Counted from the first letter of the stretch, positions 36,192 to 44,235 are shown. The stretch: 64,000 nt of DNA from Zoogloeaceae bacterium (GCA_024235675.1 JACKLZ010000002.1:491501-555500); one strand, 5' to 3'. A program made the numbers and translations. The notes: a model not told the origin generated them from the sequence alone.

Positions 36192-36724
36192 TGCCCTGTC
36201 GCCCGCTTGGTAAAGCTCAGCGTGACCTCGCCCAGATGGATGCCGAACTTGCGCATCGCCGAACGATTGAGCATCACGCGCTCATCCATCAGGAACATCC
36301 AGTCATCAAAGTCCACCTCGTAGACCTTGCCATCGACCGGCAAGGCCAGCACATAGCGCCAGCGCAGCGCATTGCCGCTCGCCTGCCCCTCCGCCGTGCC
36401 GACCACGTCATCGGCCGTTCCGGTGTAACGACCGCCGCCCTCGGCGCGAATCGTCCACACCCGGCGCTGGGTCGTGCCGTCGGCGTAGGTAAAGCGCTCA
36501 TCCAGCGTCCCGACCGGCCCGTCCCAGGACGCATCGATCACCACATGAAAGCGCTTGATCACCTCGCCGCTTCGATCCTGGAACATGCCCCAGGCGTCGA
36601 GCGTGCCGTTAAAGTAGGACTCCAGCACCAGCGGCGGCGTGGCCGCGGCATAGCGCGTCACCTCGGTACCCGCGCACCCACCCAGTCCAATCGCGCCAAT
36701 CAGCGCACATAGCCAGCGTTTCAT
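36188..36724 (-). CDS. DUF3833 lipoprotein
   Basis: 178 residues starting MKRWLCALIGAIGLGGCAG, a lipoprotein signal with lipobox LGGC. The rest matches DUF3833 (LESYFNGTLDAWGMFQDRSG, DERFTYADG, DDWMFLMDERVMLNRS). This family is regularly encoded beside cfa, DUF1365 and SDR genes. It has a lipocalin-like extended beta composition, so it may carry or present a lipid at the envelope; that is an inference. It overlaps the MFS gene and the SDR gene by 4 bp each. Confidence 0.87.
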   Translation of the reverse strand: MKRWLCALIGAIGLGGCAGTEVTRYAAATPPLVLESYFNGTLDAWGMFQDRSGEVIKRFHVVIDASWDGPVGTLDERFTYADGTTQRRVWTIRAEGGGRYTGTADDVVGTAEGQASGNALRWRYVLALPVDGKVYEVDFDDWMFLMDERVMLNRSAMRKFGIHLGEVTLSFTKRATGQ

Positions 36725-37971
36725 CGTGCCTCTCCCAATTCATTGCGCCAGCGCCACAGCAAGACGGCGGCGATGAGCTTTAGACCGACCGGCACGCCGG
36801 CATACACAATCGCCAGGGCCCGCAACGCCGCCTCATCCTGACCGCCAGGCGCATAGCCCAGCAGCGCCAGCAAAGGCAAGGCAACACCGGCCGCCAGCGC
36901 CAGGTTGGCCTTGGTGACAAAGTTCCACCAGCCAAAACATGCACCATCGCCCGCGCGCGACTCGGCAAGCTGATCGGCCAGAATCGCCGGCGGCAGCGTC
37001 AGGTCGGCCCCCAGCGCCAGCCCCGAGGCCAGACAGATGACAAAAAAGGCCGAGCCATCGCCCGCGCCCAGCCCCGCCGCCCAGGCAAAGGCCACAATGC
37101 TCACCAACATGCCCAGCAGCCAGGCGCGCACCTTGCCCACGCGGCGGGCAAGCGCCACCCACAGCGGCAGACTCATCGCGCCGGCAACGAAATACGCCGC
37201 TAAAAACAGGCCCGCGCGCGCGCCCTGCCCGATCACGTCATCCACAAAAAACAGCACCGTCGTCGCCGGCACCGCCGCGGCGATGCCACCGACCGCAAAC
37301 ACCGTCAGCAGCCGCCTGAACGCCGGATTGCCCAACACGCTGATCAGCATCGACAAAGGCGGCACGCCGTCGCCGGCCGGCACCGCATCCCGCCCGACAC
37401 TGCCCAGCGTCAGCAGGCCGGCAATCAGCAGCACCGGCACAAACACCAGCGCCAGCGCCGCCAGGCCGTCTGCCGCATCGGTCGCCAGCATCGCCGGCAA
37501 GGTCGCGGCCAGCACCACCCCCAACAGCCCAAAGCCCTCCCGCGACGCCACCACGCGTGTGCGGTCCAGCGGTGTCGGCGCCATTCGCGCGCCCCAGGCC
37601 TGGTAATTGATATTGGCCAGTGAATAACCGGCATAGGCCACGGTGAGCGCCGCGATCAGCCACAGCGCACCGGCCGCCTCCGGCGGACGCAGCAAGGCCA
37701 GCACGCCCAGGCCCAATGGCAGCAAACCGAAGGCAATCAACCACCGCCGGCTCCGCGCCCGGTCGCTGAGTTGCCCGATCAAGGGGTCGGAGATTGCATC
37801 CAGAATGCGCGCGCCCAGCAGTGCGCCGCCCACCAGCGCCAATGGCAGGCCCAGCGAATCGGCATAGAGCTTGGGCACATGCACGTAGATGGGCAGGGCG
37901 GCAAAGGCGAGCGGCAGGCCGAGCACGCCGTAGGCCAGCACCTCGCGGCGCGGCAACACGGCGGCGCTCAT
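36721..37971 (-). CDS. MFS permease of the GPH/melibiose-like family
   Basis: 416 residues with about twelve helices. The early motif SDPLIGQLSDRARSRRWLIAFG is typical of the sugar:cation symporter-like (MFS_2) branch, which also includes lysolipid carriers. It overlaps both neighbours by 4 bp in the cfa operon. The substrate cannot be told from sequence; a lipid-derived compound is possible given the operon. Confidence 0.85.
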   Translation of the reverse strand: MSAAVLPRREVLAYGVLGLPLAFAALPIYVHVPKLYADSLGLPLALVGGALLGARILDAISDPLIGQLSDRARSRRWLIAFGLLPLGLGVLALLRPPEAAGALWLIAALTVAYAGYSLANINYQAWGARMAPTPLDRTRVVASREGFGLLGVVLAATLPAMLATDAADGLAALALVFVPVLLIAGLLTLGSVGRDAVPAGDGVPPLSMLISVLGNPAFRRLLTVFAVGGIAAAVPATTVLFFVDDVIGQGARAGLFLAAYFVAGAMSLPLWVALARRVGKVRAWLLGMLVSIVAFAWAAGLGAGDGSAFFVICLASGLALGADLTLPPAILADQLAESRAGDGACFGWWNFVTKANLALAAGVALPLLALLGYAPGGQDEAALRALAIVYAGVPVGLKLIAAVLLWRWRNELGEAR

Positions 37972-38465
37972 GGCCGCGTCTCGCCCAGAAGTTGCGCGCG
38001 CAGCGCCGGCTCACGGGTGCGCGGATCGAGCCAGATGCCGAAGAAGGCCTCGCCAAACGCGGCCTCGACAATGCGCCCCACCGGACGCCCCTGATGAAAG
38101 AACGCCACGCCTTTACCGGCCTCGCGCAAGGCGACCAGCACCTCGCCTTCTTTCACGTCGGGAAAAATACCCGCCAGCGGCGCACGCCAGCGCTCGGCGT
38201 CGCTCACCCCGAGGCGGGCCATTTCATCAAAGGTGGTATCGACCAGCGCCGCGCCGGGGATGTCCCGCGCGTAGCGAATCGCCAGGGCTTCGCCGCGCGC
38301 GCCGCGCCACAGGGTCGCGTCATAGACGCGCAGCACAAACCAGTCGAGGCTGCCGCTGCCAACGCGCTGCCACGCCGTGTTGTCCAGCGTGCCCGGCAGG
38401 GGCACATCGGCCCGCACGGCCAGCGCCCAGACCAGCATCAGCGCGGCCAGCGATGCGCGTTTCAC
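37968..38465 (-). CDS. chalcone isomerase-like exported protein
   Basis: 165 residues from the GTG at 38465, which overlaps the cfa stop as GTGA; the longer frame to 38558 would run into cfa. An N-terminal signal (LAALMLVWALAVRADVPL) is followed by a domain resembling the Chalcone_3 family (FVLRVYDATLWRG, LAIRYARDIPGAALVDTT, GIFPDVKEGEV, FGIWLDPRT). Bacterial relatives are not known to isomerise chalcones and probably bind fatty acids. It lies directly downstream of cfa, in the periplasm if the signal is real. Confidence 0.82.
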   Translation of the reverse strand: MKRASLAALMLVWALAVRADVPLPGTLDNTAWQRVGSGSLDWFVLRVYDATLWRGARGEALAIRYARDIPGAALVDTTFDEMARLGVSDAERWRAPLAGIFPDVKEGEVLVALREAGKGVAFFHQGRPVGRIVEAAFGEAFFGIWLDPRTREPALRAQLLGETRP

Positions 38466-39694
38466 CGCGCCGCCTCGCTGTGCGCCAGACAAAAGTGGTG
38501 CACATCCAGATCGCCGGCGCGAAAACCCGCTTCGCAATAGGCGAGGTAGAACTGCCACATGCGCACGAAGCGGTCGTCAAAACCCTGCACCTGTACCGCC
38601 GACCGCTGGCTATTGAAGGCCGTGGCCCAGCGCTGCAGGGTGCGGGCGTAGTCCAGCCCGAAGTCGAAACGCGCCAGCGTGTCGAGACCGGCCTTGCCGG
38701 CATCGGCCGACACCCGCGAGGGCGTGGGCAGCATGCCGCCCGGAAAGATGTAGCGCTGGATAAAGTCGGTGCCCCGCCGATAGCCGGCAAACAGCGATTC
38801 ATTGATGGTGATGGCCTGGATCACCGCCCGTCCGCCCGGCGCCAGACACTGCTTGAGCTTTGCGTAATAGGTGGGCCAGAAGGACTCGCCGACCGCTTCA
38901 ATCATCTCGATCGAAACGATGTGGTCGTAGCGGCCCGCCACGTCGCGATAGTCCCGCAACTCGAAATGCACCTTATCTGCCCAGCCACCGGCCTCGGCCC
39001 GCGCCTGCGCCAGATCGCGCTGGCGTGGCGACAGCGTGATGCCGTGCACCTGGCAGCCATAGTCGCGCGCGGCAATCTCGGCAAAGCCGCCCCAGCCGCA
39101 ACCGACTTCGAGAATGCGTTGGCCCGGCTGCGCGTCGAGACTGTCGAGGATGCGGCGATACTTTCGGGTCTGGGCATCGAACAGCGATTCCTCCGGCTGC
39201 GCAAACACCGCGGCCGAGTAGGTCATCGACGGGTCCAGCCACAGCCGATAGAAATCATTGCCCAGATCGTAGTGCGCCGAGATATTGCGACGCGAACCGC
39301 GACGCGTATTCGAGCGCGCCAGATGCATCAACCGATGCAGCAGCAGCGACCAGCCATTGCCCCGCACCGCACGCCCCAGCGCCTCCCGGTTGGCCGCCAG
39401 CAGACCGAGCAGTGCGCTCAGGTTGTCGCAGTGCCATTGCCCGTCCATCCAGCTCTCGCCAAGGCCGATGTCACCGCTGGTGATGACCTGGTCAAACATC
39501 GCCAGATCGGTCACCGTCCAGCTCGCCACCACCTCGCCCTCGCCCAGCCGCAGCGACGACGCACCAGGCAGTTGCAGCGCAATCGCACCGCCACGCAGGC
39601 CCTCCAACAGCCGCAGCACGGCGCGCACCCGCCGCGGCACACGAGCCTCTCGAGCGTTCAGACGAATGGCCAGTGACTGTTCATTGGTGTTCAT
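38462..39694 (-). CDS. cfa: cyclopropane-fatty-acyl-phospholipid synthase
   Basis: 410 residues from MNTNEQ at 39694 (GAGG upstream). The C-terminal two thirds are an SAM methyltransferase: NISAHYDLGNDFYRLWLDPS, SAM loop ILEVGCGWGGFAEIAA, then ITLSPRQRDLA and HIVSIEMIEAVGE. It adds a methylene group from SAM to the double bond of unsaturated acyl chains in membrane phospholipids. It overlaps DUF1365 and the CHI-like gene by 4 bp each. Relatives beside FAD oxidoreductases can make other methylated or furan fatty acids, so the product is not certain. Confidence 0.92.
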   Translation of the reverse strand: MNTNEQSLAIRLNAREARVPRRVRAVLRLLEGLRGGAIALQLPGASSLRLGEGEVVASWTVTDLAMFDQVITSGDIGLGESWMDGQWHCDNLSALLGLLAANREALGRAVRGNGWSLLLHRLMHLARSNTRRGSRRNISAHYDLGNDFYRLWLDPSMTYSAAVFAQPEESLFDAQTRKYRRILDSLDAQPGQRILEVGCGWGGFAEIAARDYGCQVHGITLSPRQRDLAQARAEAGGWADKVHFELRDYRDVAGRYDHIVSIEMIEAVGESFWPTYYAKLKQCLAPGGRAVIQAITINESLFAGYRRGTDFIQRYIFPGGMLPTPSRVSADAGKAGLDTLARFDFGLDYARTLQRWATAFNSQRSAVQVQGFDDRFVRMWQFYLAYCEAGFRAGDLDVHHFCLAHSEAAR

Positions 39695-40464
39695 GAGCTG
39701 ATCCTCTCTAGCGGGGGTTCGGGTTTGCGGAAAAACGGCACGCGCTTGCGCCACAACTTCAGGGCCTGCACATGAATGCGCCACATCACGCCGAACGTCA
39801 TGAAGGGGAAGCGCATCGCCCAGCCGGCGAGCGCCCGCCCGCCCAGCGGCGCGAGTCGCCCGGTCAGGCGGGTCGACAGCTGCGGCTGACCGTTTTCGAA
39901 GTAGTCGATGCTCACGGCGCTGCGCTTCTGCGACAGATCAAAGCGGAATCGATAGACCCCGGAGACCGGGAAGAACGGCGACACATGAAAGACCTTGGCC
40001 ACCTCGAACACATCGGTCGACGCAATCGGTCGGTGGTCCGGGTGGGCCACCACATAGGTGTGGCGCTCGCCAAAGGTGTTGTTCACCTCCGCCAGCACGG
40101 CGCGCAACTGCCCTTGCGCGTCGTGGCAGAACCAGAAGCTGACGGGGTTGAAGACATAGCCGAGCAGGCGCGGAAAGGTCTGCAGCACCGCCTCGCCGTC
40201 GGCCACCGCGTCGAGACCATGGGTGCGCAGCACGCCGGACAGCCAAGCCGCCAGATCGCCCCCGTCGCGCGCGCCGTGGTCGGCGCGGCGCAGGCTGAAC
40301 AGATTGGGCCGATCGACCCCCAGCAGGGGCACACTCAAGGTGGGCCAGACTGAGAGCGGCACACGCACGAAGGCAATCGGGTAGACAAACCGGTGGCCTA
40401 CCGGTGTGTGGCGCACATGCACCACCGACCCGGTCCCGACGCTGGTGCTCAGTGGCATACCCAT
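39691..40464 (-). CDS. DUF1365 protein
   Basis: 257 residues from MGMPLS at 40464, which overlaps the stop of the FAD oxidoreductase gene (TAATG). The DUF1365 pattern is clear: VVHVRHTPVGHRFVYP, FPRLLGYVFNPVSFWFCHD, EVNNTFGERHTYVV, VAKVFHVSPFFPV. The family nearly always accompanies cfa and an FAD oxidoreductase; the biochemical function is unknown. The conserved histidines and FNPVSFW motif suggest an enzyme or a metal-binding protein acting on the same lipid substrate. Confidence 0.9.
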   Translation of the reverse strand: MGMPLSTSVGTGSVVHVRHTPVGHRFVYPIAFVRVPLSVWPTLSVPLLGVDRPNLFSLRRADHGARDGGDLAAWLSGVLRTHGLDAVADGEAVLQTFPRLLGYVFNPVSFWFCHDAQGQLRAVLAEVNNTFGERHTYVVAHPDHRPIASTDVFEVAKVFHVSPFFPVSGVYRFRFDLSQKRSAVSIDYFENGQPQLSTRLTGRLAPLGGRALAGWAMRFPFMTFGVMWRIHVQALKLWRKRVPFFRKPEPPLERISS

Positions 40465-41801
40465 TACGCGCTCATCGCCATGGTGGTGTCGGCCGAGGCG
40501 CCCCACGGAATATCGGCACCGAGGCGGCGCGCCACATCCATCGCCGAGCGCAGGCCGTCTTCATGAAAACCGTAGCCCTGCCACGCGCCGGCAAACCAGG
40601 TGCGATGCCGCCCCTGCACCGCCGGCAGCCAGTCCTGCGCCTCGATTGCCAGCTGATCGAAGACCGGATGGGCATATTCGATGCGCTTGATCACGTGTTC
40701 GTCACGCGGCGCCCGGAAGGGGTTGAGCGACACCACCACCGGCCGTGCAAACGGCAGCGGCTGGAGCTTGTTGATGAGGTAGGACACCGACACCGGCGCA
40801 TTGCCCTCGGCCGGCACGGCCCCGGCCATGTAGTTCCACGCCGACCACAGTGCCTCGCGACGCGGCAGCAAGGCCCGGTCGGTGTGCAGCCAGGCCACAT
40901 TGGGTTGATAGCGCACCGCGCCAAGAATGGCTTCCTCCGCACGACTCACCTGGCGCCCGAGCATGTCCAGCGCCTGATCGCTATGACAGGCAAGCACCAC
41001 GCCGTCGAAATCCTCTGCGCCGGCCGGCGTATGCAGGCGGACACCGCCTTGCGAGCGGACCACGCGCTGCACCGGCGAGGCCAGGCGCACATCATCGAGA
41101 TCGGCGACCATCCGCGCCACATAGCGCTTGGCGCCCCCCGCCACGGTCAGCCATTGCGGGCGATTCGTCACTTGCAGCAAACCGTGATTGGAGCAGAAGC
41201 GCGCAAAGGTGCTGACCGGATAGGCGAGCATGGTGCGCATCGGGCACGACCAGATCGCCGCCGCCATCGGTAGCAGATACCAGTCGCGAAACGCCTGGCC
41301 GTAGCCATGCGCATCGAGGTAGTGCCCGAGCGAGTCGGACGACACCTCGGCGGACGCCGCCATGGCGGAGGCCTCGCGATTGAAGCGCATGATGTCGGCC
41401 ACCATCCGCCAGAAGGCCGGACGGACCGCATTGCGCGGCTGACCGAACAGCGTCGCCAGCGAAGTGCCTGCCCACTCCATGTCGGGCTCGGAAAGGCTCA
41501 CCGAAAACGACATCTCCGACGCGACGGAATCGATCCCGAGATGCGCGAACAGCGCGCACAGATTCGGATAGGTGCGCTGGTTGAACACCAGAAACCCGGT
41601 ATCGACCGCGGCCACCTGCCCATCGAGTTCGATGTCCACCGTATTGGTGTGCCCGCCCTCATAATCGGCGGCCTCAAACAGCGTGACCTGATGCGTCTTG
41701 CGCAACAGCCACGCCGTCGCCAAGCCGGAGATTCCCCCGCCGACCACGGCAATCCGTTGCCCCGGCGGCGGTGTAAAACGATTCTGTTCGGTCATGTCCA
41801 T
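40464..41801 (-). CDS. FAD-dependent amine-oxidase-like oxidoreductase
   Basis: 445 residues from MDMTEQ at 41801 (AGGAG upstream). The dinucleotide-binding motif IAVVGGGISGLATAWLL and the following FEAADYEGGHTNTV put it in the COG2907 group of NAD(P)/FAD-binding proteins. Other features are VDTGFLVFNQRTYPNL and FAGAWQGYGFHEDGLRSA at the C-terminal FAD site. It is the usual partner of DUF1365 and cfa. In some alphaproteobacterial clusters such a protein oxidises methylated fatty acids; whether that applies here is an inference. Confidence 0.88.
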   Translation of the reverse strand: MDMTEQNRFTPPPGQRIAVVGGGISGLATAWLLRKTHQVTLFEAADYEGGHTNTVDIELDGQVAAVDTGFLVFNQRTYPNLCALFAHLGIDSVASEMSFSVSLSEPDMEWAGTSLATLFGQPRNAVRPAFWRMVADIMRFNREASAMAASAEVSSDSLGHYLDAHGYGQAFRDWYLLPMAAAIWSCPMRTMLAYPVSTFARFCSNHGLLQVTNRPQWLTVAGGAKRYVARMVADLDDVRLASPVQRVVRSQGGVRLHTPAGAEDFDGVVLACHSDQALDMLGRQVSRAEEAILGAVRYQPNVAWLHTDRALLPRREALWSAWNYMAGAVPAEGNAPVSVSYLINKLQPLPFARPVVVSLNPFRAPRDEHVIKRIEYAHPVFDQLAIEAQDWLPAVQGRHRTWFAGAWQGYGFHEDGLRSAMDVARRLGADIPWGASADTTMAMSA

Positions 41802-41834
41802 GATCGACTCCTTTTCAATGGCGGGCAGCCAGGG

Positions 41835-42410
41835 CTATTTCGCGGCAAGCAATGCTTCGATTTTTTCAAACAGCGCCGGATCGTCGGGCTCAACGCCACT
41901 GGCAAACGCCGTCACAGTCGCGCCGCTGCGGTCGATCACATACTTGTGAAAATTCCAGCGCGGCGGCTGCCCGGTCTGCTCCGCCAGCTGGCGGTAGAGC
42001 GGATGCGCCTGCGCACCGACCACCGATGTCTTTTCATGGAGCGGAAACGTCACGCCGTAGGTGGTCTCGCAGAACTCGGCGATCTGTTTGCCCGAACCCG
42101 GCTCCTGGGCACCAAAATCGTTCGAAGGAAATGCCACGATCGCCAGCCCCTGGTCGCGGTAACGCTCATGCAAACGCTCCAGCCCCTCGTATTGCGGTGT
42201 CAGTGCGCACTGACTGGCGGTATTGACGACCAGCACCACCTGGCCGGCGAACTGGCACAGACGCTGCGGCTCGTTGGCCATCAACGGCTTGAACGCGTGA
42301 TCGAGCACCGCCGGACAGGCCTTTTCAGCCCACGCCGGCGAGGTCAGCAGCCAGAGCGCGAGCGCGCTGGCCGCGAGCGACCACAGTGAGCTTGAGGATT
42401 GCTGGGACAT
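41835..42410 (-). CDS. exported cysteine-type glutathione peroxidase
   Basis: 191 residues from MSQQSS at 42410. A signal peptide (SLAASALALWLLTSPAWA) precedes a glutathione-peroxidase fold with VVNTASQCALTPQYEGL (peroxidatic cysteine in the NTASxC motif), FPSNDFGAQEPG and WNFHKYVIDRSG (the conserved Trp-Asn-Phe). Bacterial cysteine GPx enzymes usually use thioredoxin. An exported form next to a lipid-modifying operon suggests removal of lipid hydroperoxides in the periplasm. It begins two bases after the stop of the 67-residue gene. Confidence 0.88.
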   Translation of the reverse strand: MSQQSSSSLWSLAASALALWLLTSPAWAEKACPAVLDHAFKPLMANEPQRLCQFAGQVVLVVNTASQCALTPQYEGLERLHERYRDQGLAIVAFPSNDFGAQEPGSGKQIAEFCETTYGVTFPLHEKTSVVGAQAHPLYRQLAEQTGQPPRWNFHKYVIDRSGATVTAFASGVEPDDPALFEKIEALLAAK

Positions 42411-42412
42411 GT

Positions 42413-42616
42413 TCACCACCCCCGGTGCAGGACGATCAGGCGCTCGAGTCGCGCGGCCGAATCGGCCGATTTGTCCACGACAGATGTGGGCAAACGCTGT
42501 ACACCTGAGCGCTCAGCCTCGCCCTCACGGGCCGGGCCGAAAATCAAAAGGGCGACGACGCCGGCGGCTGCCAATGCAGCAGTGGCCTTAACGGTCTGGG
42601 GGTGGGTTTTGTTCAT
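42413..42616 (-). CDS. small membrane protein, first gene of the cfa operon
   Basis: 67 residues: basic start MNKTHPQTVKATAAL, one helix (AALAAAGVVALLIFG), then a polar tail ending RLIVLHRGW. AGGA precedes the ATG by 7 bases, and the gene stops two bases before the gpx ATG, so coupling is likely. I do not recognise the family. The palindromic operator lies only 4 bases upstream of its ATG. Confidence 0.6.
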   Translation of the reverse strand: MNKTHPQTVKATAALAAAGVVALLIFGPAREGEAERSGVQRLPTSVVDKSADSAARLERLIVLHRGW

Positions 42617-42620
42617 ATCT

Positions 42621-42633
42621 TTGTCCTGGACAA
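42621..42633. promoter_or_regulatory. operator palindrome 1, near the cfa operon start
   Basis: TTGTCCTGGACAA is a perfect 13-bp palindrome, extended to 15 bp with one extra T/A pair. It overlaps the -35-like TGGACA of a rightward promoter whose -10 (TAAGAT) is at 42650-42655 with a 17-bp spacer, reading toward the MerR gene. It also lies in the leader of the leftward operon. Confidence 0.8.
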
Positions 42634-42650
42634 ATTAGAATCACAACCCT

Positions 42651-42679
42651 AAGATAGAGGCATCAGAGAAAAACGTCAA
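42651..42679 (-). promoter_or_regulatory. candidate sigma-70 promoter of the cfa operon
   Basis: On the minus strand TTGACG (42674-42679) and TATCTT (42651-42656) are separated by 17 bp. The start would fall close to operator 1, with operator 2 just upstream of the -35, so one regulator could shut both divergent promoters. Confidence 0.65.
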
Positions 42680-42683
42680 GCAT

Positions 42684-42696
42684 TTGTCCAGGACAA
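42684..42696. promoter_or_regulatory. operator palindrome 2, just before the MerR-B12 gene
   Basis: TTGTCCAGGACAA is the same palindrome as at 42621, exactly 63 bp away. Its AGGA also serves as the ribosome-binding site of the MerR gene, four bases or so before the ATG at 42700. Confidence 0.8.
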
Positions 42697-42699
42697 CTT

Positions 42700-43590
42700 A
42701 TGACTGCACTCCCCATCGCCGCCGTCGAACGTGATACCGGCATTCCCAAAGACACCCTGCGCGTCTGGGAGCGGCGCTACGCCTTTCCACTGCCCTTGAG
42801 AGACGACAAGGGCGAGCGCCTCTATCCCATCGAGCAGGTCGAAAAACTGCGACTGCTGCGGCGACTGCTCGACCAGGGCCACCGACCGGGCAGCATCGTC
42901 TCAGCGCCTGCCGAAGCGCTCGCCGCGCTGCTCGAGCCGACCGGCCACATGGGCGGTGAATCTTCGAATGCGGCCATCGACCCATTGATTGATCTGGTAC
43001 GCATGCATCGCAACGCCGAGCTTCGCGCCGCGCTTCAACAGCACGCGGTCAAGCTCGGGCTGCAGCGCTTTGTGGCCGAACTTGTCGCCCCCCTGAGCCA
43101 AGCCATTGGCGAGGCATGGCTGCGCGGCGACATTGGCGTCGCCGAAGAACACCTGTTTACCGAGCAGGTCCAGAATCTGCTCCGGAGCAGCATCAACAGT
43201 CTCGGGCCCAGTGCCCGCTCACCGCGCATTTTGATGACCACGGTGCCGGGCGAAGAACATATTCTCGGACTGCTCATGGTCGAAGCGACGCTCGCGCCCG
43301 AGGGCGTGCAGTGCATTTCGCTGGGCGCACAAACGCCTGTTGCGGACATCGCCCAGGCCGCCCGCGACGGTCAGTTCGATATCGTCGCCGTGTCCTTCAG
43401 TGCCGCGTTCCCCGCACGCCAGGCCTTCCTCGCGCTCGAACAACTGCGCAATGCGCTTCCTGTCGGTATTTCCCTGTGGGCCGGCGGCGCGGCACTGAAC
43501 GGCAAGCGCAAGCGGATCGACAATGTGCGGCAGATTGACCGGCTCGACGCATTGCTCGACGCGCTCGCCGAATGGCGCCAGACCAACTGA
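42700..43590 (+). CDS. CarH/LitR-like MerR regulator with B12-binding photoreceptor domain
   Basis: 296 residues in three parts. Residues 1-70 are a MerR winged helix (PIAAVERDTGIPKDTLRVWERRY). Residues about 90-170 form the helical bundle, with Trp140 and Glu150-His151 in the W-x9-EH pattern that caps the adenosyl group in CarH. Residues about 175-290 are a cobalamin-binding Rossmann domain with E185-x-H187-x-x-G190 supplying the lower histidine ligand, then a GG near 262. In CarH, light breaks adenosylcobalamin, the tetramer falls apart and repression ends. The residue after Trp140 is Leu, not the His that forms the light-state bis-His adduct in Thermus CarH, so the photochemistry could differ. 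Divergent from the cfa operon across two operators. Confidence 0.85.
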   Translation: MTALPIAAVERDTGIPKDTLRVWERRYAFPLPLRDDKGERLYPIEQVEKLRLLRRLLDQGHRPGSIVSAPAEALAALLEPTGHMGGESSNAAIDPLIDLVRMHRNAELRAALQQHAVKLGLQRFVAELVAPLSQAIGEAWLRGDIGVAEEHLFTEQVQNLLRSSINSLGPSARSPRILMTTVPGEEHILGLLMVEATLAPEGVQCISLGAQTPVADIAQAARDGQFDIVAVSFSAAFPARQAFLALEQLRNALPVGISLWAGGAALNGKRKRIDNVRQIDRLDALLDALAEWRQTN

Positions 43591-43635
43591 TCCGCCAGCT
43601 GCGGTATCCTGCGCCTTTGCCCGCCGGACGCTGCA

Positions 43636-44145
43636 ATGGCCCTCATGCCCCCCGATTTCGAAGCCAAGATCTGCCCGCCCGAGGCATTGGCCGAACGCGT
43701 CGCCGCCTTGCCGTCATCGCGCGTATTCACCAATGGCTGCTTTGACATTCTTCACCGTGGCCATGTGACCTGCCTGGCCCGCGCCCGCGCCCTGGGCGCG
43801 TCGCTGATCGTCGCGCTCAACACCGACGCCTCGGTACGACGCCTGGGCAAGGGGACCGATCGCCCCATCAACCCGCTGGCCGACCGTCTGGCGGTCATGG
43901 CCGCACTCGGCAGCGTTGATCTGGTGACCTGGTTCGACGAAGACACCCCCTTGAATGCCATCCTTGCGTGTCGGCCGGAGGTGCTGGTCAAGGGCGGCGA
44001 CTGGCCAATCGAGTCCATCGTCGGGGCGAGCGAAGTCATGGCCTGGGGCGGCCAGGTTCACGCCATTGCGTTCGAACATCAGCGCTCGACAACCCGGCTG
44101 CTCGACACCATCCGCGGGCGCCCGGACACACCGCCTGCCGAGTGA
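43636..44145 (+). CDS. rfaE2: D-glycero-beta-D-manno-heptose 1-phosphate adenylyltransferase
   Basis: 169 residues. The nucleotidyltransferase motif FTNGCFDILHRGHVTCL (HxGH) and VLVKGGDWP identify the HldE C-terminal domain as a separate protein. It transfers AMP to heptose-1-phosphate, giving ADP-heptose for the LPS inner core. The kinase half (rfaE1/hldA) must be encoded elsewhere. It follows the MerR-B12 gene by 45 bp on the same strand and might be read through from it, but a functional link is not obvious. Confidence 0.93.
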   Translation: MALMPPDFEAKICPPEALAERVAALPSSRVFTNGCFDILHRGHVTCLARARALGASLIVALNTDASVRRLGKGTDRPINPLADRLAVMAALGSVDLVTWFDEDTPLNAILACRPEVLVKGGDWPIESIVGASEVMAWGGQVHAIAFEHQRSTTRLLDTIRGRPDTPPAE

Positions 44146-44235
44146 TCAAGGCGCCGGGTTCGTGACATGCGTCACACACCCGGCCGGTTGCACTCAAGCC
44201 GGGCGCGCCTGCGCCGTTAGCAATAGAAGCGATTG

